Part shown: positions 4,816 to 6,978 of the stretch, piece by piece
Layout of the letters: the number at the start of each line of letters is the position of its first letter
How positions within the stretch are numbered: the first letter of the stretch is position 1
Assembly (NCBI GenBank): GCA_051747405.1
Contig: JBNJGC010000138.1
Location: 1-6,978, forward strand
Length of the DNA stretch: 6,978 bases
Direction of reading: 5' to 3'
Origin: JAPHTQ01 sp051747405
GTDB taxonomy: Bacteria; Pseudomonadota; Gammaproteobacteria; Thiohalomonadales; Thiohalomonadaceae
Translations under genes and position numbers: made by a program
Notes under the pieces: model-generated
Seen by the model: only the letters and a program-made list of their open reading frames with translations
Database searches by the model: none
What the model was told of the DNA's origin: nothing

Positions 4816-6978
4816 ATGAATACGGGGGCACGGGATAGCAGGTTGTGGCTGCCGGTGGTGGCGCCGCAGCGGATTCTATTGTGGACGCTGCTGCTGGCGC
4901 TGCTGCTGGTGGCGGCGGATACCTTATGGGTAGTTCGCGGTATGGCCTTCTCGCCCTCTACCGGTCTGGCCCTGGGGCCGGGTAGCGGCGGGCTGGTGGT
5001 CGAGCAGGTCTATCGTGACGATCCGCCGGCGGCGCTGCAGCCCGGCGCACTTATCGTGGCGTTGGAGCGTCCAGACGGCGAACAGCTCTCACTGGAGGGC
5101 TACGCCCCACGCTACGAGCCCCACTCGCAGGGCGACTATGCCGGTTACAACGCCTACCTCGATCGCGCCGATACGGTGTGGCGTTGGCTCAACGGTCGCG
5201 GTACGCAGCTGGTGCTCGATAACGGTGAGCGTGTGCCCGCCGCGGCGGGAGAGCCGCGCTCACTCTGGTCCCTGCCCTATGACTTCTGGCTCAACCACCT
5301 CTTCGGTCTTGTCAGTCTGCTGATCGGTGTCGCGGTTTGGAGCTACCGCCGGGCGGAGGTCTCCTCCCGCCTGCTGGCCATTTCGGGGGCCAGCTTCTTC
5401 CTCGCCACCTGGTTCAATGCCAGCTACCTGGGGCGCGAGATGGCGCTGCCGCGCGAGCTGTTTGCCGCGCTAAAGGTGGGCAACCACATCGGCCTGCACC
5501 TGGTGATCTGGTCGCTGGTGGTGATCCTGGCACTCTACCCCAAACGGGTGGTATCGGTACGCACGGCCCTGCTGTTCGGGGCGGCGGTACTGCTCATCCT
5601 GTTCAACGAGAGCGTGCAGTGGTTGGAGTGGCCGCTGCACACCTACTACCTGCCGGTGGTCCTCTACTGGCTCTTCGGCGTGGTCTCCTCGGCGGTGCAG
5701 TGGCTGCGCTCGCGGCGTAACCCGCTGGACCGCGCCGCGCTGAAGTGGTTTCTGCTCTCGATCATGGTCAGTACCAGTACCAGTATCGTCGTCTATTTCG
5801 GTCCGCACCTTTTCAACGATGAGCCGCTGCTCTCCAGCATCGCCATGGTGGGCTTTGCCACTACCCTCTATATCGGTCTGGCCTTCGGCATCCTCCGTTT
5901 TCGCCTGTTTGAGCTGGAGCGCTGGTGGTTCGAGGCCTGGATCTGGCTGTTCGGCGGGGTCCTGGTGGTGGCTGCCGACCTGCTTATCGTCTACACCCTG
6001 GGCCTGGATGCGGTGCTGGCGATGGGGGTGGCGGTGCTGCTGGTGGGCTGGTTCTACTTTCCGCTGCGCCAGTGGGTCTGGGTCAAGTTGACCTCAGCGC
6101 ATCAACCGCCGATGGAGCGGTGGCTGCCGGAGGTGGTGGAGATGCTGTTCAACGACCCGCGCCAGGATATCAACGAGCAGTGGCGGCGGTTGCTACAGCG
6201 TGTCTTCCAGCCTCTCGGGATCCGGGTCGCCCGGGAGAGTGTAGCGACCCCCCAGATCGTGACCTCGGGCAGCCGTCTGCTGGTGCCATGGCTGGATGGC
6301 CGGGGAGCCTATGAGCTGCACTACGCTCAGCACGGTAACCGACTCTTCTCCCGTCGTGATCTGGAGTTCGGTCGGGCCATGTACCGTATCGCCATGCGCG
6401 CCCTGCAGATCCGCCAGGCGGCCGAGGAGGGGGCGCGTACCGAGCGGCAACGGATCATGCGGGACCTGCACGACCTGGTCGGCGGGCGCATCCTCTCGCT
6501 CATTCAGCGTGCCGAAAGCGACGAAAATGCCCACTTGGCGCGCAAGGCGATGACCTCGCTGCGCGATGCGCTGCACGCGCTGGATGATGAGATCAACGTT
6601 GAGCTGGAGGATCAGATGGATCGCTGGCAGGCCGATCTGCGGGAGCGTCTGGAAGTGTACGCCATTGAGCTTGACTGGCAGCAGCCGGAGCGCATCGGTC
6701 CCTACGCCATCACACCGCGCCAGGCGATCAACATAAAGTGCATTCTCGATGAGGCGGTCTCCAACGCCCTTAAACACGCCTCACCGCAGCGGCTGTGGGT
6801 GGTGCTGACACTCAGCGGCGAGATGCTGACACTGCGGGTGGAGAACGACGGCACCACCTCCGCCAGTAACGAAAGCGCGCTCGGAGAGGGGCGGGGCCTG
6901 GTCAATATCCGCCGTCGCGCCGAAGAGCTCGGCGGAGAGAGCCGTATCCGCATCGAACAGGATCGCTTTACGGTTCAC
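4816..6978 (+). CDS. Multi-pass sensor histidine kinase, HisKA_3 class, PDZ-like sensor segment (3' end cut by the window)
   Basis: This inner-membrane sensor kinase is open for 721 codons without a stop. A first membrane helix lies at about 20-40. An outside segment (about 41-155) follows whose residues 50-96 (LVVEQVYRDDPPAALQPGALIVALERPDG) read like a PDZ fold. About nine more helices lie near 162-177, 186-204, 225-241, 250-266, 276-294, 309-328, 338-358, 376-394 and 398-416. A cytoplasmic linker, possibly GAF-like, spans about 430-525. The core has the H-box ERQRIMRDLHD with phosphoacceptor His552, the N-box DEAVSNALKH with Asn650, VENDG with Asp678 and the glycine-rich GRGLVNI near 694. 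This is the NarX/LiaS/ComP class, which works with NarL-type regulators such as the one at 2896. The usual HDxxxQ motif reads HDLVGG. The ATG at 4816 has GGATGG seven bases upstream, and an in-frame TAG at 4768 excludes most longer forms. Only the extreme C-terminus should be missing. The signal is unknown. Confidence 0.93.
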   Translation, partial: MNTGARDSRLWLPVVAPQRILLWTLLLALLLVAADTLWVVRGMAFSPSTGLALGPGSGGLVVEQVYRDDPPAALQPGALIVALERPDGEQLSLEGYAPRYEPHSQGDYAGYNAYLDRADTVWRWLNGRGTQLVLDNGERVPAAAGEPRSLWSLPYDFWLNHLFGLVSLLIGVAVWSYRRAEVSSRLLAISGASFFLATWFNASYLGREMALPRELFAALKVGNHIGLHLVIWSLVVILALYPKRVVSVRTALLFGAAVLLILFNESVQWLEWPLHTYYLPVVLYWLFGVVSSAVQWLRSRRNPLDRAALKWFLLSIMVSTSTSIVVYFGPHLFNDEPLLSSIAMVGFATTLYIGLAFGILRFRLFELERWWFEAWIWLFGGVLVVAADLLIVYTLGLDAVLAMGVAVLLVGWFYFPLRQWVWVKLTSAHQPPMERWLPEVVEMLFNDPRQDINEQWRRLLQRVFQPLGIRVARESVATPQIVTSGSRLLVPWLDGRGAYELHYAQHGNRLFSRRDLEFGRAMYRIAMRALQIRQAAEEGARTERQRIMRDLHDLVGGRILSLIQRAESDENAHLARKAMTSLRDALHALDDEINVELEDQMDRWQADLRERLEVYAIELDWQQPERIGPYAITPRQAINIKCILDEAVSNALKHASPQRLWVVLTLSGEMLTLRVENDGTTSASNESALGEGRGLVNIRRRAEELGGESRIRIEQDRFTVH

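Noticed and set aside
4749..4838. Frame with a signal-peptide-like stretch (LFWCTLLAALAEPG) just before the kinase gene, a tempting secreted peptide
   Set aside because: No ATG, GTG or TTG start precedes the hydrophobic part and there is no Shine-Dalgarno. It ends at TAG 4836-4838 inside the kinase coding sequence, so it is most likely chance.
4888..4911. CTG-rich run at the start of the kinase gene
   Set aside because: It encodes the leucines of the first membrane helix; ordinary codon bias explains it.
5015..6553. Several + strand frames in other phases (5015-5323, 5337-5720, 5819-6091, 5925-6314, 6296-6553)
   Set aside because: All lie inside the sensor kinase, whose frame is open from 4816 to the window end and carries the H, N, D and G boxes.

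Overview
This is about 7 kb of GC-rich bacterial DNA (roughly 60% G+C or more by eye). Every recognisable gene lies on the + strand and is tightly packed. The riboflavin synthase is of the E. coli type and the adenosine-kinase-like PfkB protein is of a type I associate with proteobacteria, so a GC-rich gammaproteobacterium is the best guess. The genus cannot be told from the window.

Left half (181-2837): a metabolic cluster. A PfkB-family sugar/nucleoside kinase (181-1113) is followed 18 nt later, in the same reading frame, by a GT-B glycosyltransferase-like protein (1132-2211). That protein resembles the N-terminal domain of plant L-arabinokinase. Its stop overlaps by one base the start of riboflavin synthase alpha chain, ribC (2211-2837). 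The spacing suggests one transcript. The 180 nt upstream hold a GC-rich hairpin, a tandem octamer repeat, an AACCGGTT palindrome and a good Shine-Dalgarno site, but no gene that I can see.

Right half (2896-6978): a signalling cluster. It consists of a NarL-type response regulator (2896-3549), a stand-alone LuxR-type regulator with GAF- and PAS-like N-terminal regions (3695-4633), and a multi-pass sensor histidine kinase of the HisKA_3 class. The kinase starts at 4816 and runs off the right edge after 721 codons. It has an N-terminal membrane segment, a PDZ-like extracytoplasmic segment, about nine more membrane segments, a linker and then the kinase core. It is the natural partner of the response regulator, and the LuxR protein may be a target or a second output.

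The regulatory DNA between the signalling genes is distinctive. There is a nine-G tract at the ribosome-binding region of the response regulator, a nearly perfect inverted repeat just after its stop codon, and two mutually exclusive hairpins in the leader of the LuxR gene. A degenerate-looking intergenic repeat lies between luxR and the kinase. No RNA genes, CRISPR arrays, insertion sequences or other mobile elements were seen. No wholly new system can be claimed. The most promising leads are the PDZ-plus-polytopic kinase, which lacks the usual phosphatase glutamine, and the in-frame kinase/glycosyltransferase pair.
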